A DNA stretch of 64,000 nucleotides from Treponema parvum. GTDB lineage: Bacteria; Spirochaetota; Spirochaetia; Treponematales; Treponemataceae. This document shows, piece by piece, positions 52,457-61,394 of the stretch. The stretch is from contig NZ_CP054257.1 in assembly GCF_017893945.1 (NCBI RefSeq), positions 434,001-498,000 on the forward strand. The letters are read 5' to 3'. The translations under genes were made by a program, and so were the position numbers. The first letter of the stretch is position 1. Each line of letters opens with the position of its first letter. The notes beneath the pieces are model-generated. The model was not told the DNA's origin. It was given only the letters and a program-made list of their open reading frames with translations, and did no database searches.

Positions 52457-52642
52457 TAGCTTAGCCGGTTACTTTTACTGTTCGGAGAAGAGCTATGAAA
52501 ATGTGCGGCGCTTGTGACCCGGTTTCAAAACGGCTTAAAATCCGCAATAGGATTTTGAAAAGCGAGTTTTGACGAGCGAAAGCCCGTCAAAACATCGCGT
52601 ACATCTGTGCGGCTCTTTGCATACCGTTCCATAGGTCTTTCC

Positions 52643-52671
52643 TTGAACTTATGGATAAAAGACTTTACACT
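52643..52671 (+). promoter_or_regulatory. Putative MATE gene promoter
   Basis: TTGAAC (52643-52648), 17 bases and TACACT (52666-52671) end 8 bases before the ATG at 52680. No Shine-Dalgarno is seen. Confidence 0.4.
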
Positions 52672-52679
52672 TTATATAA

Positions 52680-54041
52680 ATGCAAAGATCGAATGAAGAT
52701 GAAATACGGCGCATAAAACATGAAAAGATGACGCAGACGCCGGTTTCTAAACTTGTACTTAAGATGGCCGTTCCGACGATCATAAGCATGATGGTGTCGT
52801 CGATATACAATATGGCCGATACGTTTTTTATGGGCAGGATAAGCGCCAGCGCAACGGCGGCCGTAGGTATCATTTTTTCTTTGATGGCCATAATACAGGG
52901 AACCGCTCTTTTTTTCGGCCACGGCAGCGGAAATTATATTTCACGCCGCCTTGGAGCTAAAGATCCCGAAAACGCTTCTAAAATGGCGGCGGACGGCGTT
53001 TACTTAGGCGTTATCTTCGGCGTTGTGATATGCGTCGTCGGGTTATGCTTGCTTAAACCGTTGGCGCTTTTTTTTGGAGCGACTCAAACCGTTTTGCCGT
53101 ATGCCATGGACTATATGGGCATAATTCTCATAGGTTCGCCTTTTATCATAGGCGGCTTTATTTTGAACAATCAGCTGCGTTTTCAGGGGAGCGCTTTTTT
53201 TGCGATGCTCGGCATTGCCTCCGGCGCCGTTTTAAATATTGTTTTGGATCCTGTCTTTATCTTTGTTTTTAATTTCGGTATCCGTGGAGCCGCATTGGCG
53301 ACTATAATAAGCCAGTTTATAAGTTTTTGCATACTTGTCGTAGGAACCGTAAAAAAATCTTCCGTTTCCGTAAGTTTTAAATATTTTTCGCTTTCAAAAG
53401 AAAAAATTTTTGCCATGTTTCAAGGCGGGACGCCCAGTCTTGCGAGGAACATCCTTGCGAGCGTTTCTATAATCGTATTGAACCGGGCGGTAAGCGTCTA
53501 CGGAGATGAAGCCCTGGCCGCCATGTCCATAGTCCAACGCTTTTCTTTTATGATGCTCGCCGTAGTTTTGGGACTCGGACAGGGGTTTCAGCCCGTATGC
53601 GGCTTTAACTACGGCGCGTCTCTTTATTCTCGCGTAAGGCAGGCATTTTTATTCTGCGTGGGAATCGGAACCGCTTTTTATGGGGTTGTCTTGATTACGG
53701 GTTTTACCGCTGCCGATCTGATTGTAGGGGTGTTTTGCAATAACGATCCGGGAGTTTTGCAACTCGGCGTTAAAATCATGCACATATATTGGAGCACGTG
53801 CCTTCTCATACCTTTTGTAGTGATTTCAAGTATGCTGCTTGAAAATATAAATCACTATAAATCGGCTACGTTTGCGGCAATGTCGCGGCAGGGGCTTTTT
53901 ATGATTCCATGTCTGATGATTTTTCCCCGTTTATTCGGTTTTACGGGAATCATTATTTGCCAGCCGATTTCGGACATACTGTGTTTTGCAGCGATTTTGT
54001 TTTTGGTCGCTCCCGTCCTAAAAAAGTTCAAAGAGACTTAA
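52680..54041 (+). CDS. MATE-family multidrug/cation exporter
   Basis: Inner-membrane antiporter of 453 aa with twelve predicted helices. The N-terminus carries the family motif PVSKLVLKMAVPTIISMMVSSIYNMADTFFMGRISASATAAVGI (residues about 21-64), and the second half repeats it with MFQGGTPSLARNILASVSIIVLNRAVSVYGDEALAAMSIVQRF. FQPVCGFNYGA is the conserved loop. Substrates cannot be predicted. The gene is divergent from the aroF leader region and its start is adjacent to a weak promoter, implying a leaderless mRNA; an in-frame ATG at 52728 is an alternative. Confidence 0.92.
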   Translation: MQRSNEDEIRRIKHEKMTQTPVSKLVLKMAVPTIISMMVSSIYNMADTFFMGRISASATAAVGIIFSLMAIIQGTALFFGHGSGNYISRRLGAKDPENASKMAADGVYLGVIFGVVICVVGLCLLKPLALFFGATQTVLPYAMDYMGIILIGSPFIIGGFILNNQLRFQGSAFFAMLGIASGAVLNIVLDPVFIFVFNFGIRGAALATIISQFISFCILVVGTVKKSSVSVSFKYFSLSKEKIFAMFQGGTPSLARNILASVSIIVLNRAVSVYGDEALAAMSIVQRFSFMMLAVVLGLGQGFQPVCGFNYGASLYSRVRQAFLFCVGIGTAFYGVVLITGFTAADLIVGVFCNNDPGVLQLGVKIMHIYWSTCLLIPFVVISSMLLENINHYKSATFAAMSRQGLFMIPCLMIFPRLFGFTGIIICQPISDILCFAAILFLVAPVLKKFKET

Positions 54042-54089
54042 ACCGGTAAAAAGTTACCGCTTGTAAAAGTTCGGCCACGGCATATGCCG

Positions 54090-54106
54090 GTGAGCGCAAC
54101 GAACGG
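54090..54106. repeat. GTGAGCGCARCGAACGG repeat, copy 2
   Basis: Differs at one base from 19576-19592. It lies after the MATE gene in a GC-rich spacer that also contains GGCATATGCC, a perfect palindrome. Confidence 0.45.
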
Positions 54107-54171
54107 TGTTCGGAGTCGCCGTAAAATCTGAAATTTTCAATAGTATGGTCCACATTCGGCGGCCTTCCGGT

Positions 54172-54200
54172 TTGTCATTTCTTTCAATTTTTCCTATAAT
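54172..54200 (+). promoter_or_regulatory. Metal importer operon promoter
   Basis: TTGTCA (54172-54177), 17 bases and a perfect TATAAT (54195-54200) are followed after 7 bases by the ATG at 54208. It is the strongest example of a promoter placed for a leaderless transcript. Confidence 0.7.
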
Positions 54201-54207
54201 TGTAAAC

Positions 54208-55260
54208 ATGAATTTTGAGAACGAGCCTTATCTTTCGCGTCTGCCGGAAGACAAGACCCTATGCGTATATAATTCATCCTCTCTTATTTTTTCAAACAGC
54301 GGAAAATGGCTTATGCCGCTTTTCGAACTGGAGAAGTTTTTAAAAATTTATTTAGGGCCTAAGGACAATCTTTGCGCTCACGATACCGCCGTCGGAAAGG
54401 CGGCGGCAGTCCTTATGGCACGCATGGGAATTAAAAAAATACATGCGGACATAGGCAGCAGGCTTGCCGAACGGTATATTGCGGAATTGAACGACGGAGT
54501 TGATGAAAAAGAAAAAATAAGTTTTTCCTGCGGAATTAAAGTAGATCGACTTTTATGTGCGACGGAGGATCTGTTTGAAAGTCTGTATGACAGCGACGAA
54601 ATGTACATGCAGCTTCGCCGGAGGGCGAGGCTTGTGCAGGGCGTTGAAGCGCGTGTTGAAAATATTTCATCGAATTACGGTTTTATAAACGATTTGTCGT
54701 TTACGGTTCCTGCAGGAGGCCGCCTAATGGTTGCCGGTGAAAACGGAGCGGGAAAGACAACCCTTTTAAAAATTTTGTGCGGCCTCATCCGTCCTAAATC
54801 GGGGGAAGTTTTTATTGACGGAAAAACACCTTCGCTTTTACCCAAACGCACGATAGGATATATTCCGCAACAGACGGACAATACGGAATTCAGTCTAAGC
54901 GTTGAAGAAGTCGTATCTTTAGGGATCGGCCGCGCTTCCGTGAAAAACCGTGAAGCCGTAATCCGAAGATCGCTTGAAAGAACAGGAACTTTAGGCCTTA
55001 TTAATCGAAGCTATTTCAGTTTAAGCGGCGGAGAAAAACAAAAAGTTTCCCTTGCGCGCTGTTTGGCGCAGGACGCGAAATTGCTTTTGCTGGACGAACC
55101 TACCGCCGCCTTGGACGCGGAAAACCGTAAAATGGTTACGGACATACTCCATTCGCTTTCCGTCTCGGAGATTCCTACGATAATAATCGTAACGCATGAC
55201 AAAGAGCTTTTAAAAATGCACGGATGGCAAACTCTCGTGCTGGAGAGGCCCGGAGACTGA
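54208..55260 (+). CDS. Metal ABC transporter ATPase fused to an N-terminal DUF1893-like domain
   Basis: ATPase of 350 aa from the ATG at 54208. Residues 1-125 are not part of a ZnuC/TroB ATPase: LCVYNSSSLIFSNSGKWLMPL, then DTAVGKAAAVLMARMGIKKIHADIGSRLAERYI and the Cys-containing ISFSCGIKVDRLL match, from memory, the DUF1893 family (TM1506 fold, cytidine-deaminase-like). Residues 135-350 are the ABC domain: Walker A AGENGAGKTTLL (about 178), signature FSLSGGEKQKVSLA (about 270), Walker B LLLLDEPTAALD (about 293) and H-loop VTHDKE. It is followed by a ZnuB-like permease and a ZnuA-like receptor. The start is fixed by the promoter. Confidence 0.85.
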   Translation: MNFENEPYLSRLPEDKTLCVYNSSSLIFSNSGKWLMPLFELEKFLKIYLGPKDNLCAHDTAVGKAAAVLMARMGIKKIHADIGSRLAERYIAELNDGVDEKEKISFSCGIKVDRLLCATEDLFESLYDSDEMYMQLRRRARLVQGVEARVENISSNYGFINDLSFTVPAGGRLMVAGENGAGKTTLLKILCGLIRPKSGEVFIDGKTPSLLPKRTIGYIPQQTDNTEFSLSVEEVVSLGIGRASVKNREAVIRRSLERTGTLGLINRSYFSLSGGEKQKVSLARCLAQDAKLLLLDEPTAALDAENRKMVTDILHSLSVSEIPTIIIVTHDKELLKMHGWQTLVLERPGD

Positions 55261-55335
55261 GTTCCGGCTGAAACCGTCTGTAAGGTTAGGCCTGCGCTTT
55301 CAGATTCGCGCGTGCTGAATAAACTAAGGTGAGAT

Positions 55336-56142
55336 ATGGACAAATTAACGATCTTTTTACTTCCGCCCGTTTTCAGAGGATTTATCGCATTGATAGTTTC
55401 AGGTGCGGTATTTCCGCTGTGCGGAGTAACGATCATTCGTCTTAATCTTATTCCGCTCCGCTACATGCTTATGCACGGGGTTATCCTCGGCGGCGCCATA
55501 GCCTTGGCTTTTTCTCTTCCGCTTGTGCCGGTTACGATAGCTGTAAATACCATACTTGTGCTCGTGATGATAAAATTCACAAGAAACAGTTCTTTCGGCT
55601 TCGGCAGTTCCAGTGCAGCCGTCATGGTATTGGGAATGGCTCTTGCTTCGCTTTTGACGCACATTGCGGACGTTCCCGCAAAGGATACTTTAGATCTTTT
55701 ATGGGGAAGCCCTTTCGCTCTGACAAACAAAGATTTTGCAGTCCTTTTCATTCTCGCCGTTATTATTGCGGTTTATTTGGCGATCAATTTAAAAAACGTT
55801 TTGGCGTTGTTTTATAACGCGGAGGTTGCAAGTTCTTTAGGCATAAACGTGCGTTTTCATTACACGTTAATGGTTTTAATAATCGCTTTTACCGTAGCGC
55901 TTGCGATAAAGCTTTTAGGTGCCTTTTTGATCGATGCGCTTTTGATCTTGCCCGTTCTTTTTGCGGCGTCGCTTTTAAAAAAGTCGCACGGAATAAAAAG
56001 GCTTTTTGCCTTCAGCAGTGTTTCAGGCCTTGCTTTTGCCGTTGCGGGATATTTTCTTGCAGTCGTACTGGATCTTCCTCCGGGAGCAACGATAGCCGTG
56101 ATTGCAAGCCTTGCATACGCCGTCAGTTTGACCGTAAAATAA
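55336..56142 (+). CDS. Metal ABC transporter permease (ZnuB/TroC type)
   Basis: Membrane permease of 268 aa, ABC-3 family, with about eight hydrophobic segments. The N-terminus FLLPPVFRGFIALIVSGAVFPLCGVTIIRLNLIPLRYMLMHGVILGGAIAL is the typical start of ZnuB-like proteins, and DTLDLLWGSPFALTNKDF is the conserved middle loop. It transports Zn, Mn or Fe with the ATPase upstream and receptor downstream. AAGGTGAG lies 5 bases before the ATG. Spacing to the ATPase gene is 75 bases. Confidence 0.9.
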   Translation: MDKLTIFLLPPVFRGFIALIVSGAVFPLCGVTIIRLNLIPLRYMLMHGVILGGAIALAFSLPLVPVTIAVNTILVLVMIKFTRNSSFGFGSSSAAVMVLGMALASLLTHIADVPAKDTLDLLWGSPFALTNKDFAVLFILAVIIAVYLAINLKNVLALFYNAEVASSLGINVRFHYTLMVLIIAFTVALAIKLLGAFLIDALLILPVLFAASLLKKSHGIKRLFAFSSVSGLAFAVAGYFLAVVLDLPPGATIAVIASLAYAVSLTVK

Positions 56143-56203
56143 ATTGCAGGTCGGCCGAAAACATTGCGCGCCGGCCGTCGCAGTTCTGCGACAAGGAGAC
56201 TTT

Positions 56204-56974
56204 ATGAAAAAAATTATGCTGATCGCAAGCTTTGTCACAGCCATGTTTTGTGTTTTCGCGGAAGTGAAAACTTCTCAAAAGGGCGACCCTGCCGCAAGTC
56301 CGTACGTGGTCGCTTCCACATCGTGGACGGCGGCCTTTGCCGATATCGCGGGAGCGGATAACGTTGAAATCATCGCTCCGGCGAACTTGCGCCATCCGCC
56401 GGAATACGAAGTTACGGTGAGCGACATTCAAAAGATTTTAGACTGTGATTTTTTTATCTATGCCGGATTTGAAAGAATGATGAAAACGCTCGGCGGCGTA
56501 ACGGAAAGTTCTAAGATGATAAAAATTTTAAGCGACAACTCCGTTTCGACGGTTACAAGCGAAACAAAAAAGATCGCGGAAATTTTACATACCGAAGGCG
56601 AAAATGAAAAACGCCTTAAAGCCTATGTAAAGACGATTGAAGACGGAAAGGCGGAAGTGCAAAAAAGAGGCTTGAATAAATTAAAGGTGCTGTGCAATAA
56701 ACATCAAATTTATCTTGCGCGGGAACTCGGATTTGAAGTGGATGATGTGTTCGGCCCCGGCCCGGTAACCGCGATGCAGATTGCAAAGGCAAAGGACGGC
56801 GGTTACGCGCTGATAATCGACAATATACATAATCCGCAGGGGAAGGCGCTTGTCGAGGTTTTGCCTAACGCCAAATATGTCGTCTGGCGGAATTTTCCCG
56901 ACTGCGTAGAAAGAAACGCGCTCCTTAACGTTGTGCAAAAAAACATCGATTCGCTTTTAAAAGCGTTCAAATAA
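56204..56974 (+). CDS. ZnuA/TroA-like metal-binding receptor
   Basis: Periplasmic metal receptor of 256 aa from the ATG at 56204 (AAGGAGA upstream). Signal peptide KKIMLIASFVTAMFCVFAEV. The ZnuA-type N-terminal lobe has VVASTSWTAAFADIAGADNVEIIAPANLRHPPEYEVTVSDI (residues about 31-70), where the His of RHPPEYE is the conserved metal ligand, and FFIYAGFERMM. The C-terminal lobe with DDVFGPGPVTAMQIAKAKDGGYALIIDN has few His, fewer than classical ZnuA, so the ligand set may be reduced. The metal is unknown. Last gene of the operon. Confidence 0.85.
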   Translation: MKKIMLIASFVTAMFCVFAEVKTSQKGDPAASPYVVASTSWTAAFADIAGADNVEIIAPANLRHPPEYEVTVSDIQKILDCDFFIYAGFERMMKTLGGVTESSKMIKILSDNSVSTVTSETKKIAEILHTEGENEKRLKAYVKTIEDGKAEVQKRGLNKLKVLCNKHQIYLARELGFEVDDVFGPGPVTAMQIAKAKDGGYALIIDNIHNPQGKALVEVLPNAKYVVWRNFPDCVERNALLNVVQKNIDSLLKAFK

Positions 56975-57028
56975 CGCCGTTTAACGAGGCTGCGCCATAT
57001 CAGCGGCGGCTTTTAAACGTTCAAATAA
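56975..57028. repeat. Dispersed hairpin repeat, copy F (partial)
   Basis: The GTTTAACGAGGCNGCGCCATAT segment at about 56979-57000 nearly matches 51084-51105 in copy E. It lies between the metal-receptor and OmpA genes and is bounded by two AAATAACGCCG units (about 56969 and 57023). Confidence 0.5.
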
Positions 57029-57034
57029 CGCCGC

Positions 57035-58396
57035 TCAGTTCCAGTCGCGTTTTATATAAGTCGCTTTGGGACGGGCGGTTATGTCGACTCTGCGGTTTTG
57101 GGCTCGGCCTTCCGGTGTGGAATTGTCTGCTATGGGCTGAGTGCTTCCGTATCCCTGAAAGCTGAACAGATCTTTTCTAAGTCCGAAATTTAGAAGCGAT
57201 TCGATCACCGATTTTGCTCTCTCTATGGAAAGCTGCATTTCTCCCAATGGGCGTCCTATATCCGCGGCGTGGCCTTCCACAAGGATCGTAAATTCGTCAT
57301 TTTTGGTTATGTCGCCGAGCATCTGCGCTACCTTTGCGATGCGCTCTTTTTCTTCAGGCAAGAGAACGGGAGAGTCGGGATAAAATTTCAAATCGATTTG
57401 AAATAAAATTCCCTTGTAAGTGTCGTAAATTTCAACGTCGGGCACCTTGTCCACATAAAGAAGCTTTCGAACGGTGTTTAAAGCCGTATAATACAGTTCG
57501 TCCTTTACGGGGGCTTTTACGTCGTAGATGAGATTATCCTTGTCAAGAAGGATCACAACCCTTCCTTCTTCAAGCAGTTTTAGATTTTCCGGAACTGTGA
57601 GAATTTTAAGCGCGTCGTTATATGAAATAACGGGATCCGTACGGTTTTGTCCGTAGACCTTTCTGGCGAGTATTCTAAGAGGATCAACCCCGATCCTGTC
57701 CCTGTAGATTTTTTCATCGTCGGAATAGTTATATGCGACGATACTGTTCTTTTTTGCATTTGAACTGTCGGTCATGTTCCTTTCGTAGACGAGATCCATT
57801 TTGTCGTTCCATATTCTTGGGAAAAAACAGGGATGTACGCTGCTTTTTACAAATTCACCGTGGACGGGCAGTTGGCCTCGCGCGTCTATTATTATTCCTG
57901 TAAATGCGCGCGACGGAACTTGGACTATGGGCTCTTGCGCTGTGTAAGGGATTTTATGGTGTACCATGAGGGAAGATATGGAACGCAAGTCCATAAGGTG
58001 ATTTGTTCTTATGACGGAAGACGAATCCGTAAAAACTCCCGGAGTTCTTTTTCCGTCTTCGATGATCCTTGTGAGCTGTTCAAGCGTGATATCTTCGTTT
58101 AAAACCGTGTCTCCCAACTGCAGATAAGAATCCACAAAAATCGATAAGAGCTGATCCTTTATGAGCTTGGGCATTTCCAAGGCTATGCGGTAAAGGGCGG
58201 AATTTTTCCCCGACGGCATATTTATTCCGGCTTTTTCAACGTTGAACAATACCTGTGAAGAAAATTCTTGTTTTGTCCAATCTATGGAACAGCTTGAAGA
58301 GATAAGGGCGGTGTTTTGCGCTTGAAGCGAAAACCCTTTCGATATATATAAAATCAATGCCGAAAAAACAGCCTTAAAAATGCGGTTTTGTTTCAT
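57035..58396 (-). CDS. OmpA-family protein
   Basis: Exported 453-aa protein with a signal peptide (about residues 1-27, ending LQAQ). The C-terminal OmpA/MotB peptidoglycan-binding domain spans about 340-440: ILVEGHAADIGRP, MQLSIERAKSVIESLLNFG, FSFQGYGSTQPIADNSTPEGRAQNRRVDI. The preceding 300 residues are not a recognised barrel; RFTGIIIDARGQLPVHGEFVKSSVHPC suggests a Treponema-specific domain. It probably links the outer membrane or periplasm to peptidoglycan. It is transcribed away from the metal-importer operon and is followed by the transglycosylase gene on the same strand, with an own leader. Confidence 0.85.
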   Translation of the reverse strand: MKQNRIFKAVFSALILYISKGFSLQAQNTALISSSCSIDWTKQEFSSQVLFNVEKAGINMPSGKNSALYRIALEMPKLIKDQLLSIFVDSYLQLGDTVLNEDITLEQLTRIIEDGKRTPGVFTDSSSVIRTNHLMDLRSISSLMVHHKIPYTAQEPIVQVPSRAFTGIIIDARGQLPVHGEFVKSSVHPCFFPRIWNDKMDLVYERNMTDSSNAKKNSIVAYNYSDDEKIYRDRIGVDPLRILARKVYGQNRTDPVISYNDALKILTVPENLKLLEEGRVVILLDKDNLIYDVKAPVKDELYYTALNTVRKLLYVDKVPDVEIYDTYKGILFQIDLKFYPDSPVLLPEEKERIAKVAQMLGDITKNDEFTILVEGHAADIGRPLGEMQLSIERAKSVIESLLNFGLRKDLFSFQGYGSTQPIADNSTPEGRAQNRRVDITARPKATYIKRDWN

Positions 58397-58540
58397 TATT
58401 ATATTTTCCCTGATTTAATATCGGATAAAAACCCCGTCGAATTCAGCGTTATTTAGCCCGCCCCTTAAGTTTCTCTAATTTTAGGGCGGCCTTTTGCATG
58501 TTTTGTTGCGCCTGTGGGCGATTCCATTACATCGCCGGTT

Positions 58541-59575
58541 TTACGGCTTAGCTTTAGACAAGGCGTTTACGGCGTGTTCTGCAGCCGTTTTCATCCCTGC
58601 AGGCAGCCGGATGACGTAGCTTGTTTTCGGAGGTGTAACTCCGTGCAGCAAGGCGGGGTTTAGATTTTTTAAAAGATCTTCGCTCATGCGGAGCTCCGCC
58701 GCCAAGGCGCTCAGGTAAATTTGTTTTTGCACCGTTATATAATCGAATTCCCCTGCGCGAGGATTTACGGGCCTGTTGTCTTTCCCGTTTGCGTCGGGTA
58801 AATTTATGCCGTAATATTTACTGTTTTGCGCCAGATCCGCAACGGCAAGCAGTTTAGGCACGTAGCGCGCCGTGTGTTCGGGAATGAGCGAATTTTCTGC
58901 AACAAACCAAAAAGTCTTTTTTTGAGCTTTTGCGAGAGCGCGGCTCATTGCACCGGCGCCGCAATTATATGCGCCTATAGCCAATGCCCAGTCTTTAAAA
59001 ACCTTGTAGTTGTCCTGCAATTTTGTTAAGGCGGCGCCGGTGGATTTCCAAGGATCAAGGCGCTCGTCCACCCATTCGTTTACAGTCATAAAAGGCTCAA
59101 CGCTGTTGAGCATGAATTGCCACATTCCCACGCCGTTTCCGTCTTTTGATCTGGCGGAAGGATTATAGCCGGATTCGATTACCGGAAGATATTCCAAAAT
59201 TGAAGGCATTCCTCTTTTTTTTAATTCCGAACGGACATAAAGTCTGTAAGGTTCGGCGTCGTCAAGTATTTGAAAGAGTTTTTTTTGCCCGAACGGCGTA
59301 AGGTATTCGTCTCTGAACGCCTGGGTTTCTTTTCGTTCGGCGCCTTCTATGTCGAGTTTTTTATAGACGGCGGTTTCAAAGCGCTTTACCGGAGAATTTT
59401 GCCGCGAGGCCGTGGAATTGTGCGCGGACGGCGATGTAACCGTAGAGATCGGCGTAATTGCGGTTGGCAATTCCGCGAGTGGCGATGCCGCCGACATCGA
59501 TGCGGCCGTACTTTTACATGCGCCCCAAAGTATGAAAAGAAGGAGCGGATAAAACGGTGCGTTCTTTTTTTTCAT
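58541..59575 (-). CDS. Lytic transglycosylase (SLT/MltD-like), lipoprotein, with C-terminal LysM-like region
   Basis: Peptidoglycan-cleaving enzyme of 344 aa. Lipobox ILWGAC (Cys near residue 20). The SLT domain starts near LYVRSELKKRGMPSILEYLPVIESGYNPSARSKDGNGVGMWQF (about 112-155); the catalytic Glu is in VIESGYNP, and NCGAGAMSRAL follows about 70 residues later, with RYVPKLLAVADLA. Residues 285-335 (YITVQKQIYLSALAAELRM..LLKNLNPALLHGVTPP) look like a LysM module. It overlaps the upstream lipoprotein gene stop by one base, so the two are translationally coupled. The role is cell-wall remodelling. Confidence 0.9.
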   Translation of the reverse strand: MKKKNAPFYPLLLFILWGACKSTAASMSAASPLAELPTAITPISTVTSPSAHNSTASRQNSPVKRFETAVYKKLDIEGAERKETQAFRDEYLTPFGQKKLFQILDDAEPYRLYVRSELKKRGMPSILEYLPVIESGYNPSARSKDGNGVGMWQFMLNSVEPFMTVNEWVDERLDPWKSTGAALTKLQDNYKVFKDWALAIGAYNCGAGAMSRALAKAQKKTFWFVAENSLIPEHTARYVPKLLAVADLAQNSKYYGINLPDANGKDNRPVNPRAGEFDYITVQKQIYLSALAAELRMSEDLLKNLNPALLHGVTPPKTSYVIRLPAGMKTAAEHAVNALSKAKP

Positions 59576-60639
59576 TACAGTCTTTCACCGAAGTAGATTC
59601 CCGCCCATTCCCAGCGCCCGTGAATTTCAGGATCCGCAGGAAAATTGACCTTTCTGAAGCACAGATACCAAACGGAAATATACTGGCTCCATCCTGTAGT
59701 CCAAAGGTACGCTTCGTTAGGATTTGAACCGTCATCCAAATTTTCATTATAGCGTATTCTGTTTCCGCGCATAAAATTGCGCATTGAAAAAACTTCCTGA
59801 GCGTTGCTTGCGGAGCGGTCCTGATTCCAGTTCATCGTAAAAAAATTCACCTTTGATTTGTATTGATCCAATAAGCGCCAGTCGTAGCGGGAAATCGCTT
59901 TTTTTATCGCTTCTTCAAGAGCCGCCAGGCTTTCAAACGTCCAATCTTTAGGAGAATTGTTAAAGTCTACGAGCTGCCGTGCGTTTGCGTAAGCGTCGGG
60001 TACGCCCGCTATTTGGATAGTCTGTGCGTCCGGCTGTTCAAGAAACTGGGAATAAGCGCGCATCGCAAGTTCCCATTCGCCTTCCTTTTCATATTCGAGC
60101 GCGAGGCGTTCGTATAATTCGGTAATGCTCACATTCATTGGAAATTTTGAAATAAGTTCGTTAAAATATTTTATTCTGTTTGCAGGCGTCGTGCTGATCT
60201 TTATGAGCTGCCTTAGGCATTGAAAATGTATGGACTGTCCCTTTACCGTAATATCAGGATAATTTTTTAATATGCGGTCAAAATAGTATTCCGCTATGGG
60301 GGCGGCGTTGTTTTGCATGTATACGCTTGCGGTAATAAAAAGCCAGTACGTGTTGTAAATGTCGTCGGAGTGCCGCTCCGTCCAGTCCGTTAAAAACAGT
60401 ACAAGTCTGTTGTAGTCTTTTTGCGCAAAGAATATGTTTGAAATGCTGTTGATAACCGAATATCGGTTTTGAGTTTCAAGCGACGGATCTTCAAGCAGCT
60501 TTAAAAGCTGTTTTTGCATCGTCTGGTTTTTTAAGGAAAAAGAGTCGGCGCTATTGTTTTTATCGCAGGCGAATAAAAGAGCGCAGCACAGGATGACAGC
60601 TAGGGTTTTCGAAAAGTGTAAAAACATTTTCAGCTTCAT
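59575..60639 (-). CDS. TPR-like lipoprotein
   Basis: A 354-aa lipoprotein with lipobox LLFAC (Cys 25). Helical repeats around 40-220 (QKDYNRLVLFLTDWTERHSDDIYNTYWLFITASVYM, LYERLALEYEKEGEWELAMRAYSQFLEQPDAQ) resemble TPR units. The function is unknown; in operon with the transglycosylase it may recruit cell-wall enzymes. A promoter TTGCCA (60669-60674)-N17-TAAATT (60646-60651) ends 6 bases before the ATG at 60639, another probable leaderless start. The second ATG, codon 5, is an alternative. Confidence 0.75.
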   Translation of the reverse strand: MKLKMFLHFSKTLAVILCCALLFACDKNNSADSFSLKNQTMQKQLLKLLEDPSLETQNRYSVINSISNIFFAQKDYNRLVLFLTDWTERHSDDIYNTYWLFITASVYMQNNAAPIAEYYFDRILKNYPDITVKGQSIHFQCLRQLIKISTTPANRIKYFNELISKFPMNVSITELYERLALEYEKEGEWELAMRAYSQFLEQPDAQTIQIAGVPDAYANARQLVDFNNSPKDWTFESLAALEEAIKKAISRYDWRLLDQYKSKVNFFTMNWNQDRSASNAQEVFSMRNFMRGNRIRYNENLDDGSNPNEAYLWTTGWSQYISVWYLCFRKVNFPADPEIHGRWEWAGIYFGERL

Positions 60640-60797
60640 AGCGCAAATTTAACATAGTGATAAGTGATTGGCAAGACGGCTGATGTTGGTGTATTCTATA
60701 AAGAGTTTGCAAACGGATCGATCTTTAACGGCGGCTTTGAAAATCTTATTTTAAAAACCCGTGAGGATATTTTTATCGTCCGGGCTTTGGAGAAAAT

Positions 60798-61394
60798 ATG
60801 GGTAAAAAACCGACTCCTTTATTATATATATCGCTTGCCTTGGGAATTATTTTTATTCTGCTGGGGCTTGTTTTGTTGATCGTTTTTTTTGCGGAACCGG
60901 AAGAGCTTGTTTTTTCCCGTTCTGCGCTGGGGCTGCTCGTTTTCGGGGCGGTTTTTATCTATGTTTCGATAGCGGTCAATCACAGGGCGTTCTTTTTGTA
61001 CGTAGGATTGAATTTATGTTTTTTCGGAATGCTCGCGCTGGTTTTGACGTTCAATATTTTCAGGCTTTCGCTCGGACAAATTTGGCCGCTGGGCATGGTT
61101 TTTTGCGGAATTTCATTGATTCCCGCCGGCTATTACCGTTTTAGACGCTTGCAAACGGTTTATATTTTCCCCTCGTTCGTCTTGATCCTTTTAGGAATTT
61201 TTTTCGGACTGTTTTCTTTTGATATTTTATCTGTTTCGTTCTCGTCGTTCGTTTCCGTATGGTGGCCTACGGTTTTTATTATCTTAGGCATTGTCCTGAT
61301 CGGCATTTTCCAATATCAGCGGAACAACCGGTTTTCTTTTCCGTATATGACCGGTGATGAAACCGACGACGACGAAACAGGAGAGGAATCGTGA
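60798..61394 (+). CDS. Small polytopic membrane protein (DUF5668/LiaF-like)
   Basis: A 198-aa membrane protein with about six hydrophobic segments. The repeated pattern IWPLGMVFCGISLIPAGYY and WWPTVFIILGIVLIGIFQYQ resembles the DUF5668 / LiaI-LiaF membrane module known from envelope-stress systems. The C-terminus is acidic (TGDETDDDETGEES). A GGAG site lies 7 bases before the ATG. The stop overlaps the GTG start of the next lipoprotein, so the two are coupled. No two-component genes are nearby. Confidence 0.7.
   Translation: MGKKPTPLLYISLALGIIFILLGLVLLIVFFAEPEELVFSRSALGLLVFGAVFIYVSIAVNHRAFFLYVGLNLCFFGMLALVLTFNIFRLSLGQIWPLGMVFCGISLIPAGYYRFRRLQTVYIFPSFVLILLGIFFGLFSFDILSVSFSSFVSVWWPTVFIILGIVLIGIFQYQRNNRFSFPYMTGDETDDDETGEES

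Noticed and set aside
52157..52480. T-box riboswitch upstream of aroF
   Set aside because: No T-box core (AGGGTGGNACCGCG-like) is visible; the Tyr-rich leader frame explains the terminator better.
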